DNA from: Steroidobacteraceae bacterium
Lineage (GTDB): Bacteria > Pseudomonadota > Gammaproteobacteria > Steroidobacterales > Steroidobacteraceae
Length of the DNA: 17,486 nt
NCBI GenBank assembly: GCA_013044085.1
Contig: JABEVI010000216.1
Span: forward strand, 1-17,486
Direction of reading: 5' to 3'
Positions 1 to 6,071 of this stretch are shown here, in pieces. Numbering within the stretch: position 1 is the first letter of the stretch; the number at the start of each line of letters is the position of its first letter. Made by a program: the position numbers and the translations under genes. The notes below the pieces were generated by a model, which made no database searches, had not been told where the DNA came from, and was given only the letters and a program-made list of their open reading frames with translations.

Positions 1-1
1 G

Positions 2-904
2 AAGGAGATGGACGCGGCAAGCCTGCGTGTGTTGCGCAACCGCCGTGACATCGCTTGCGTCCTCGTCAATCCGCTGCAGGCTCTGCATCCAAACGCCGCC
101 GCGCCCGCCGATTCGACTCTCGTCGACAGCCGCCGGCGCGCGCATTTCGACCGCGATGCGTACACCCGTTGGCTCCAATCCCTGCGCGAGGTCTGCGCGC
201 AGCGGGGCATCGCACTGATCTTCGACGAGGTATTCGTCGGCTTTCGACTCGCACCGGGCGGCGCCCAGGAATATTTCGGCATTCACGCCGACCTGGTCAC
301 CTATGGCAAGACGGTGGCCGGCGGCTTGCCCGTCGGTGTGCTCTGCGGCCGACGCGAGTTGATGCGACGCTTCCACGATGCCCGCCCGGCCGATGTCTGT
401 CTGGCGCGCGGCACCTTCAACGCCCATCCCTATGTCATGGGCGCCATGTATGAGTTCCTGCTGGCCCTCGAAGGCGCGCCCCTGCGCGATCTGTATTCCG
501 GCCTCGAGAAAACCTGGAACGGCCGCGCCGCGGCGCTCAATGAGCGTCTCGCCGCGGCACAATTGCCGCTGCGGGTCGCCAATCTGTCGACGATCTGGAC
601 CATGTACTACCTGGAACCCGGCCGCTACAACTGGATGCTGCAGTACTACCTGCGTTCCGCCGGACTTGCCTTGAGCTGGGTCGGGACCGGCCGGCTGATC
701 TTCAGCCTGAATTACACGGATGAGGAATTCAACACCGTCGCCGATCGGATCGTGTCGGCCGCCGAGCGTATGCGCGCCGACGGCTGGTGGTGGTCCGCGC
801 CGGCCCGCAGCAATCGCTCGCTCAGGTGGCGCGTGCTCATGGAGATGGTTCAAGCGCGCCTGCCGCCGATCGTCGGATCGATCAACTCGCCGCGCAGCAG
901 GTGA
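2..904 (+). CDS. Class III (GSA-aminotransferase-like) PLP-dependent aminotransferase, 5'-truncated by window edge
   Basis: This is the C-terminal part of a fold-type I, class III aminotransferase. The reading frame is open to the window edge, and the methionine at base 8 is probably internal, so the true start lies upstream. Counting from that methionine, the LIFDEVFVGFR segment (about residues 70-80) carries the aspartate that contacts the PLP ring nitrogen. TYGKTVAGGLPVGV carries the Schiff-base lysine (residue 101, bases 308-310). The spacing and the GG.P.GV context match glutamate-1-semialdehyde 2,1-aminomutases and the related aminotransferase domains of polyketide/lipopeptide assembly lines. 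The substrate cannot be told from this fragment. Heme-pathway HemL is less likely because the surrounding residues differ (for example LARGTFNAHP) and the gene sits beside lipid genes. Its 3' end overlaps the 3' end of the opposing membrane-protein gene by 55 bp. Confidence 0.85.
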   Translation, partial: KEMDAASLRVLRNRRDIACVLVNPLQALHPNAAAPADSTLVDSRRRAHFDRDAYTRWLQSLREVCAQRGIALIFDEVFVGFRLAPGGAQEYFGIHADLVTYGKTVAGGLPVGVLCGRRELMRRFHDARPADVCLARGTFNAHPYVMGAMYEFLLALEGAPLRDLYSGLEKTWNGRAAALNERLAAAQLPLRVANLSTIWTMYYLEPGRYNWMLQYYLRSAGLALSWVGTGRLIFSLNYTDEEFNTVADRIVSAAERMRADGWWWSAPARSNRSLRWRVLMEMVQARLPPIVGSINSPRSR

Positions 905-1458
905 AGGGGTGCCGTGTGGTAGAGCTGCACGTCGTGGAATGGATCCGTAAGAATTTTCGTCAGCCACACGAATCCGGTCTGTACATCCTTGATGAAAAAC
1001 AGCTGAACGGTTCGGAACAGCAGACCGCCGACGCCGACCGCCAGCCAGACCGTGCCGACCCGGCGCAGAAAGCCTTCATGCGTGGCGTACGGCATGAATC
1101 GCTCGAACAGGGTTGGATCGAACCATAGCGCCAGCGGTGCCGCCGCCCAGATCGCGAGCAGGATCGTCTTGCGGCGAAGGTTGTAGCCGACCTTGATCGC
1201 CTCCTTGTGCTCGTGGGTCGCGTGATTGACCTGATCGTAACCCTTCGGCTCGAAGAAGAAGTGGCCGGCCTGGCGGCTCACCATCGCCAACAACCAACCG
1301 ATCAGCGCGGAGACGGCCGGATCTTTGAATGCTTCTGCATAGGCAAACAGGAACGACAATGCGCTGAAGAAGTGCAGCGACTGGTTGATCCGGCTGTGAT
1401 GGTAATAGCGATGATCGTCCGCCCGCTGCGTGGCGAGCGCTTCCCGAAAAGTGGCCAT
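850..1458 (-). CDS. Histidine-rich integral membrane protein, possibly DUF962/Mpo1-like
   Basis: This 202-residue membrane protein has about four hydrophobic segments (roughly residues 28-44, 48-68, 98-113 and 134-155). The start is the ATG at 1458, preceded by TTTAGGAGCCGAC, a good ribosome binding site; upstream extensions in frame are low quality. Conserved-looking polar clusters face the membrane segments: DDHRYYHHSRIN (His16, 20, 21) with His29, GHFFFEP (His66), NHATHEHK (His79, 82, 84) and a C-terminal cluster with His175, 181 and 186. Such spacing suggests a metal site, as in Fe(II)-dependent Mpo1 (yeast 2-hydroxy fatty acid dioxygenase) or membrane di-iron hydroxylases. I recognise the overall pattern as a conserved proteobacterial membrane protein, but the family assignment is tentative and the function is unknown. 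It is divergent from the glycolipid operon and convergent with the aminotransferase. Confidence 0.8.
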   Translation of the reverse strand: MATFREALATQRADDHRYYHHSRINQSLHFFSALSFLFAYAEAFKDPAVSALIGWLLAMVSRQAGHFFFEPKGYDQVNHATHEHKEAIKVGYNLRRKTILLAIWAAAPLALWFDPTLFERFMPYATHEGFLRRVGTVWLAVGVGGLLFRTVQLFFIKDVQTGFVWLTKILTDPFHDVQLYHTAPLHLLRGELIDPTIGGRRA

Positions 1459-1512
1459 GTCGGCTCCTAAAGGTGTCCGGCGTTGTTTCGATGCACATTT
1501 CCCCGACCAGGA

Positions 1513-1518
1513 AATATA
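1513..1518 (-). promoter_or_regulatory. Candidate -10 element for the membrane-protein gene
   Basis: The minus strand reads TATATT here, an AT-rich island in otherwise GC-rich sequence, 55 bp before the ATG at 1458. No convincing -35 hexamer lies 16-18 bp further upstream, so this is only a candidate. The 195-bp divergent region 1459-1653 holds no other feature I can support except the leader described next. No clear tandem Pho box (two CTGTCAT-like halves 11 bp apart) was found in it by eye. Confidence 0.25.
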
Positions 1519-1618
1519 GGATTGACGTTGCAATCGCATGACGCCACCGCAACCGGGACGCGCGCTTGGTAACCGGATCGTCATCGACAGATGCGATTCT
1601 GGCGCGAGTGGTTTCACC

Positions 1619-1666
1619 GGGGAGGTGATCTTGGCGATGCGGCAGCGTTCCTCATGCGGATCATGA
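1619..1666 (+). promoter_or_regulatory. Shine-Dalgarno and possible leader ORF coupled to the GT4 gene
   Basis: GGGGAGG at 1619-1625 is the strongest ribosome binding site in this region, but it is not positioned for the glycosyltransferase start. It fits a TTG at 1631 (spacer 5) or an ATG at 1637 in another frame. That frame encodes 9-11 residues and ends at TGA 1664-1666, which overlaps the glycosyltransferase ATG at 1663 as ATGA. The ATG at 1654, the start expected from the family, has no clear ribosome binding site. Translation of the glycosyltransferase may therefore be coupled to this leader. Confidence 0.35.
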
Positions 1667-2790
1667 TTGTCGCCGACGCCTGGCACCCTCAGACCAACGG
1701 CGTCGTCAGCACCCTTTCACAGACGGTACGCTGGCTCTGCCGCTTCGGTCACGAGGTGCAGATGGTGACCCCGAGTGAATTTCGCAGCGTGCCGTGTCCG
1801 ACCTATCCGGAAATCCGCCTGTCGCTGAGACCCTACCCCCAGGTGGCGCGCCGCATCGAGGCCTTCGCGCCGCAGTCATTGCACATCGCGACCGAGGGCC
1901 CCCTCGGCTTCGCGGCGCGCCGCTATGCCCTGCGGTACGGCCTGCGATTCACCACCTCATTTCACACCCGCTTCGCCCAATACCTGCGTGCCCGGCTGCC
2001 GGTACCGATCGCGATCTCCTACGGGCTGTTGCGCCGGTTCCATGGCCCGGCCGCCCGCTGCATGGTGAGCACCGCTTCCGTGCGGCGTGAACTGATGGCC
2101 CACGGCTTCGCAAATCTGGCGACTTGGCGCCGGGGGGTCGACACGGAACTCTTCCGGCCGCGCACCAAGACCGCGATCGACCTGAAACGGCCGGTTGCGG
2201 CGTATGTCGGACGAATCGCCATCGAGAAGAACGTCGAAGCGTTTCTGCACATGCGTTGGCGCGGCAGCAAGATCGTGATCGGTGACGGCCCCGCACGCGC
2301 GCGCCTGCAGGCCGAGCACCCTGGGGCGACGTTCTACGGCTATTTGTTTGGCGAGGAACTCGCCGCGCTGCTCGCGGCGGCCGATATCATGGTGTTCCCG
2401 AGCCTTACCGACACCTTCGGCCTGGTGAATCTCGAGGCAATGGCTTGCGGCGTGCCGGTCGCCGCCTTCCCGGTCACCGGCCCGATCGACGTCATCGAGG
2501 ACGGGGTGACCGGCGCGCTCGACGAGGATCTGTCGGTCGCCGCCGAACGTGCCTTGCTGATCGATCCGCAAGCGTGCCGTCGGCGCGCAATGGTCTGCGG
2601 TTGGGAAATCTGCAGCCGCGAGTTCGAGCGAAACCTGGTGCCGTGTCTCGCCGAACAAGGTTCATCGAACGGTCATCTGAGCGGTGCAGAATCGCCGCCG
2701 CGCGTCGACGGACGGCGCGAGGATTCGCGATGCACAGGATCGATCTCGTCTACTTCAACGCAGGCGGCGGACACCGCTCAGCGGCGATAG
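1654..2790 (+). CDS. GT4 family glycosyltransferase (lipid/mannosyl-type, Agt-like candidate)
   Basis: This is a GT-B fold glycosyltransferase of 378 residues. It begins with the family hallmark MRIMIVADAWHPQTNGVV (N-terminal acceptor domain), followed by TSFHTRFAQY near residues 101-110. The C-terminal donor domain starts near AYVGRIAIEKN (residues 183-193), then VIGDGP and FPSLTDTFGLVNLEAMACG (about 248-266). In the EX7E-like motif the second acid is Glu261, and the first position is Asp253, as is usual for this subfamily. It should transfer a sugar from an NDP-sugar at the cytoplasmic membrane. Close relatives include bacterial alpha-mannosyltransferases, sulfolipid-type synthases and Agt-type diacylglycerol glycosyltransferases of phosphate-starved bacteria; acceptor and sugar cannot be read from sequence. 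The start at 1654 follows the family N-terminus, with 1663 possible. The last 40 or so residues look non-conserved and run 61 bp into the next gene. Confidence 0.9.
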   Translation: MRIMIVADAWHPQTNGVVSTLSQTVRWLCRFGHEVQMVTPSEFRSVPCPTYPEIRLSLRPYPQVARRIEAFAPQSLHIATEGPLGFAARRYALRYGLRFTTSFHTRFAQYLRARLPVPIAISYGLLRRFHGPAARCMVSTASVRRELMAHGFANLATWRRGVDTELFRPRTKTAIDLKRPVAAYVGRIAIEKNVEAFLHMRWRGSKIVIGDGPARARLQAEHPGATFYGYLFGEELAALLAAADIMVFPSLTDTFGLVNLEAMACGVPVAAFPVTGPIDVIEDGVTGALDEDLSVAAERALLIDPQACRRRAMVCGWEICSREFERNLVPCLAEQGSSNGHLSGAESPPRVDGRREDSRCTGSISSTSTQAADTAQRR

Positions 2791-4022
2791 CGCTCGAGGA
2801 GGTGATTCACGGGCAGGGGCGGCCATGGGAAGTCCGTCGGGTCAACCTGTTCGAGATGATCGATCCTCGTGAATTGTTCTATCGAACAACGGGCATGAAG
2901 CCCGAGAACTATTACAACGCACGCATCGCGCTGGGATGGACGATCGGTCTCGCACAGGAGTTGCGCATACTCCACGGTCTGATCCGACTTAGCCATCGGT
3001 CCTTGGTGTCGCAGCTCGCGAGACACTGGCGAAGAACCCGTCCGGACCTCGTGGTTTCACTGGTGCCGAATTTCAACCGCGCGATGTACTCGGCGCTCGC
3101 GCAAGCCAGGCCGACGGTGCCGTACGCAACGGTGCTCACGGATTTCGCCGATTTCCCGCCGCACTTCTGGATCGAACCCGGACAGTCGCAACATCTGATT
3201 TGCGGCACCGCGCGCGCCCTCGCCCAGGCCAGGGCGGCCGGGTATGACGAATCGCACGTGCATGCAACCAGCGGCATGATCATCCGGCCGCAATTCTACG
3301 CGAATGAACCGTTCGATCGAGCGGCCGAGATGCGCAAGCTCGGTCTCGATCCGGCCCTGCCGACCGGCATCGTGATGTTCGGCGGCCATGGCTCCAAGAC
3401 GATGGGGCGGATCGCCAAACGTCTCGACGACTTTCAACTCATCATGGTCTGTGGTCATAACGTGGCGCTCGCCGAACAGCTGCGCGCGATGCGCTCGTGC
3501 GCGCCGCGCGTGGTGGTCGGCTTCACCTCGAACATCCGCGACTACATGCGGCTGGCGGACTTCTTTGTCGGCAAACCGGGGCCCGGCAGCATCAGCGAGG
3601 CGATTCAGCAGGGTTTGCCGGTCATCGTCGTGCGCAACGCGTGGACCATGCCGCAGGAGCGCTACAACACCGACTGGGTGAAGGAGAATCGGGCCGGCGT
3701 GGTGCTCGATTCCTTTAGCGCGGTACGCGCGGGCGTAGCCGAGATGATGGCGAATTTCGCCGGCTTTCGCGCCTCTGTCGCCGCGATCCGCAACCGCGCG
3801 GTGTTCGAGATCCCGGGCATCCTCGAGCGCCTGCTGCCGGCAAGGGGCGCACGGCTCCCGGCCGAATACCTGCATCCTTGGCAATTGTCCGGCCCGGCGC
3901 AGCGCGACGTCAAAAAATCTTCTCGACACAGTCACGCAGGCGTCACTTCCGTCGTGGATCCTCATCCGGGACGACAGCAGCCGCGGGAGGATCGAACAGC
4001 ATGCTGGCCGGAAACGCATTGA
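2730..4022 (+). CDS. MGDG-synthase-like GT28 glycosyltransferase (diacylglycerol sugar transferase)
   Basis: This 430-residue protein has the layout of monogalactosyldiacylglycerol synthases and bacterial processive diacylglycerol glycosyltransferases. An N-terminal MGDG_synth-type domain contains YFNAGGGHRSAA (residues 8-19). A C-terminal GT28 domain contains VMFGGHGSKTM (215-225), the VVVGFTSNIRDYM segment (261-273) and GKPGPGSISEAI (281-292), the NDP-sugar binding region. The predicted role is transfer of hexose from a UDP-sugar to diacylglycerol on the cytoplasmic face of the membrane. MurG is a distant relative but lacks the GGGHRSAA form. The start at 2730 is supported by GAGGA at 2719-2723. 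The gene overlaps the GT4 gene by 61 bp and the phosphoesterase gene by 22 bp, so the three are almost certainly co-transcribed. The last 40 or so residues are low-complexity, overlap the next gene and are probably not catalytic. Confidence 0.92.
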   Translation: MHRIDLVYFNAGGGHRSAAIALEEVIHGQGRPWEVRRVNLFEMIDPRELFYRTTGMKPENYYNARIALGWTIGLAQELRILHGLIRLSHRSLVSQLARHWRRTRPDLVVSLVPNFNRAMYSALAQARPTVPYATVLTDFADFPPHFWIEPGQSQHLICGTARALAQARAAGYDESHVHATSGMIIRPQFYANEPFDRAAEMRKLGLDPALPTGIVMFGGHGSKTMGRIAKRLDDFQLIMVCGHNVALAEQLRAMRSCAPRVVVGFTSNIRDYMRLADFFVGKPGPGSISEAIQQGLPVIVVRNAWTMPQERYNTDWVKENRAGVVLDSFSAVRAGVAEMMANFAGFRASVAAIRNRAVFEIPGILERLLPARGARLPAEYLHPWQLSGPAQRDVKKSSRHSHAGVTSVVDPHPGRQQPREDRTACWPETH

Positions 4023-4810
4023 CACCGACCCGGGTCAGGTCGATATTCATTTCGGACGTGCATCTGGGGTTCAGGGGTTGCAGTGCCGACCTGCTGCTCG
4101 AGTTTCTGCATGCCTTCGACATGGAAAATCTGTTCCTGATCGGTGACATCATCGACGTCTGGAGCATGCGCAAGACGATGTTCTGGCCGCAGTCGCACAA
4201 CAACGTGCTGCGCACCATCCTTGGCAAGGCCAAGCGCGGCACGAAGGTGGTTTACGTGCCCGGCAACCACGACGAGGTCTTTCGCGAATTCGATGGCGCG
4301 GTATTCGGCAATCTGCAGATCCACCGCGAGTATGTGCATGTGACGGCGGACGGCCGGCGCCTTCTGCTTCTGCATGGTGATGAATTCGACAGCGTCGTCA
4401 AGTGCAGTCCGTGGCTTGCGCGAATCGGCAGCGACCTGTACGACCTGCTGCTCGCGGCGAACCCGTGGATCAACCGGTTTCGGCGCCAGTTCGATCTGCC
4501 GCATTGGTCGTTGGCCGCCTTCATGAAGCACAAGGCGAAGACTGCGCTGCAGTACATCGGAAGCTTCGAAGAGGCGGTCGCGCAATCGGCCCGCAAGCGC
4601 GGCGTCGACAGCGTCGTCTGCGGTCACATCCATCACGCGGAGATCCGCGACATTCAAGGGGTCACCTACTGCAACGACGGTGACTGGGTGGAGAGTTGCT
4701 CCTCGCTCGTCGAGGACATGAACGGCACGCTGCGTCTGATCGACTGGCCGCAGTTGCGATCGCAGTTGCTCGCGGCGCAGGCACCTATCGCGGTGGAGAA
4801 AGCGGCATGA
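4001..4810 (+). CDS. PlcP-like calcineurin-fold metallophosphoesterase (phospholipase C type; LpxH relative)
   Basis: This 269-residue protein carries every metal-ligand motif of the calcineurin-like/LpxH superfamily: SDVHLG (Asp19, His21), GDIIDVW (Asp49), GNHDE (Asn89, His90), HGDEFD (His125) and GHIHHAE (His209, His211). The WPQSHNNVLRTIL stretch and the length match the group containing rhizobial PlcP, which removes phospholipid head groups during phosphate starvation, better than the roughly 240-residue LpxH. UDP-2,3-diacylglucosamine hydrolysis is the main alternative. Position directly behind two lipid-type glycosyltransferases favours the phospholipase role, because its product diacylglycerol would be their acceptor. 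The start at 4001 has GGGAGG at 3985-3990 (spacer 10) and overlaps the preceding stop by 22 bp. No signal peptide is seen, so it should act in the cytoplasm or at the inner membrane. Confidence 0.9.
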   Translation: MLAGNALTPTRVRSIFISDVHLGFRGCSADLLLEFLHAFDMENLFLIGDIIDVWSMRKTMFWPQSHNNVLRTILGKAKRGTKVVYVPGNHDEVFREFDGAVFGNLQIHREYVHVTADGRRLLLLHGDEFDSVVKCSPWLARIGSDLYDLLLAANPWINRFRRQFDLPHWSLAAFMKHKAKTALQYIGSFEEAVAQSARKRGVDSVVCGHIHHAEIRDIQGVTYCNDGDWVESCSSLVEDMNGTLRLIDWPQLRSQLLAAQAPIAVEKAA

Positions 4811-5085
4811 GAACGACTGTAACAAGTACGGAAGCGCGGCGCCCGGATCCGATCGGCACGTTTGGCGCGATCGGATCGTGGCAGCGCCGGTCGCCCCGGA
4901 AGGTGCTTGCGATTCCTCAGGACTGGAACCTGCCATGGCGCATCCGCTTGCGCCAGCTCGCCGAGCAGCAGGGATCCGGCTCGAATGCGGCCGCCGCGGT
5001 CTGGAAATGCAGGGGGCGTGCTGCGGCGTTCAACGACAAAGGAAGGTCGGGCGGCCATTGGCAAGCATCAACCCGCGCTCGATGA
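4807..5085 (+). CDS. Small hypothetical ORF, ATGA-coupled to the phosphoesterase
   Basis: A 92-codon frame begins at an ATG that overlaps the preceding stop as ATGA, a typical operon arrangement. The product is basic, with a segment around IPQDWNLPWRIRLRQLAEQQ, and resembles nothing I know. Against it being a gene: its last 56 bp overlap the 3' end of the opposing HEASH gene, it contains a perfect inverted repeat, and its C-terminal composition looks like chance coding in GC-rich DNA. Apart from this, 4811-5029 shows only that inverted repeat. Confidence 0.25.
   Translation: MRTTVTSTEARRPDPIGTFGAIGSWQRRSPRKVLAIPQDWNLPWRIRLRQLAEQQGSGSNAAAAVWKCRGRAAAFNDKGRSGGHWQASTRAR
4846..4877. repeat. Perfect 10-bp inverted repeat (possible operon-end hairpin)
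   Basis: GATCCGATCG at 4846-4855 is the exact reverse complement of CGATCGGATC at 4868-4877, with a 12-base loop. It lies just past the end of the three-gene lipid operon, where a terminator would be expected. No run of T follows on either strand, so an intrinsic terminator of the standard kind is not supported. It could stabilise the mRNA 3' end, be a protein site, or be chance. Confidence 0.4.
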
Positions 5086-5527
5086 GCCATCGGCGCGCAT
5101 CGTCCGCGTCTTCGGTGAACCACGCGCGCGCACTGCCGAGACGAAAGGTGTATCCCCAGGCATCCATGTCGTGCAGCATGCGTTCACGGCCCATGCCCGG
5201 CAGTTCGTCGGCAAGCACGATCTGCAGATAACAGACACCGTTCTCCTCGGCGTGATCGCCGCCGGCGTCGGTGTCCAGCCCGGTCCGGCGCTCTGCGCTC
5301 ATACAGATGAAGTGCGACGCCTCGTGCAGGACCGAATGCAGGGGCGTGTCCGGGCGCAGGAAGATTCGCTCGCCTATCAATCCGGCCTCACGCTCGCCCC
5401 AATAGGATCCGGGGATCTCCTCACCCGGCGCGACCCAGCTCATCTGCAAACCATAGCGGTCCAACAACATCGCCAGCGCGATCCGGTCGATGCCGTTGAC
5501 CAGCAGAACGCCCGCTTCGAGCGCCAC
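5030..5527 (-). CDS. Conserved hypothetical protein with HEASH (HExxH) zinc-protease-like motif
   Basis: This 165-residue soluble protein has no signal peptide. It contains the sequence LHSVLHEASHFICM, with HEASH at residues 68-72. It is followed about 22 residues later by DAGGDHAEENGVCYLQ (Glu94/Glu95), which could supply the third zinc ligand of a gluzincin-type site. Conserved-looking flanks include YGLQMSWVAPGEEIPGSYWGE and DMDAWGYTFRLGS. I recognise it as a conserved proteobacterial hypothetical protein, but its substrate, and whether it is an active peptidase, are unknown. The start is a GTG at 5527, only 7 bp after the lptE stop, with a weak ribosome binding site, so it is the last gene of the leuS-lptE transcription unit. 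In enterobacteria this place is taken by holA; the sequence here has no similarity to DNA polymerase III delta. Confidence 0.85.
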   Translation of the reverse strand: MALEAGVLLVNGIDRIALAMLLDRYGLQMSWVAPGEEIPGSYWGEREAGLIGERIFLRPDTPLHSVLHEASHFICMSAERRTGLDTDAGGDHAEENGVCYLQIVLADELPGMGRERMLHDMDAWGYTFRLGSARAWFTEDADDARRWLIERGLMLANGRPTFLCR

Positions 5528-5534
5528 GGCGGAC

Positions 5535-6071
5535 CTACTTCAGGCTCGCGATCCGTCGCATCGCGATCACGACGAGGTCCCGCGCCATTTGCCGGCGCAA
5601 CATGTCGGCCTCGTGCTCCTTCGCGAGCACGGCCGTTTCGGAGAAGCTGTAATCCTGGGTCAAGCTGATCGTCTGCGGCGCCAGCAGCTGACGCCGCGCG
5701 TCGCGCACCGAATATGTCACCGTATAGACCAGAAGATATTCCGTCGGAATATTGCGCGCCGACACCGACAACACCCGCTGTTCGACCGCATCACGCGACA
5801 CCTCGACCGTCGCGGTGGCGCTGACGGCGCTCGATTGCGGCACGGCGCCGGCTGCCTGCAGTTGTTGCCGGAAGTAGCGCGCAAAGTCCGAGTACGGATC
5901 GACGAACGACAGGTGCGGACGCGCGAGCACCGCCGGCAGGGGTGCGGTGCCCGCCAAGTGAAACCCACAACCGCTGAGCGCGGCCAGCGCGATGATCGGT
6001 GCCGCCCGCCACCGCGACCATCCGGCCGTGCGCGCCCGGCCGCCGAGCGGCGGTGCCTCAGAGGACGACAT
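5535..6071 (-). CDS. lptE: LPS-assembly lipoprotein LptE
   Basis: LptE forms the plug-and-barrel complex with LptD in the outer membrane and helps insert lipopolysaccharide. The 178-residue product has a charged N-terminus, a hydrophobic stretch and a lipobox LSGC with the lipidated cysteine at residue 35, followed at once by GFHLAG, the LptE signature just after the cysteine. The mature part has FARYFRQQLQAAGA and the long C-terminal helix with EHEADMLRRQMARDLV typical of the family. The ATG at 6071 overlaps the end of leuS by 14 bp, as expected for the conserved leuS-lptE pair. The residues before the hydrophobic core make the signal peptide somewhat long (about 34 residues). The longer upstream frame is the antisense-free overlap with leuS and is not used. 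Confidence 0.93.
   Translation of the reverse strand: MSSSEAPPLGGRARTAGWSRWRAAPIIALAALSGCGFHLAGTAPLPAVLARPHLSFVDPYSDFARYFRQQLQAAGAVPQSSAVSATATVEVSRDAVEQRVLSVSARNIPTEYLLVYTVTYSVRDARRQLLAPQTISLTQDYSFSETAVLAKEHEADMLRRQMARDLVVIAMRRIASLK

Noticed and set aside
1579..1650. Frameshift in the GT4 N-terminus because the best ribosome binding site serves another frame
   Set aside because: The GT4 frame already starts with the normal family N-terminus (MRIMIVADAWHP), so no missing N-terminal sequence needs explaining.
1459..1653. Possible Pho box ahead of the lipid operon (GTCAT and CTGTCGA-like words)
   Set aside because: The half-sites are not in the expected tandem 11-bp spacing and match poorly; phosphate control is expected from function but not supported by a visible site.
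3057..4025. Minus-strand open frame of 322 codons opposite the GT28 gene
   Set aside because: Shadow of a gene with clear MGDG-synthase and GT28 motifs.
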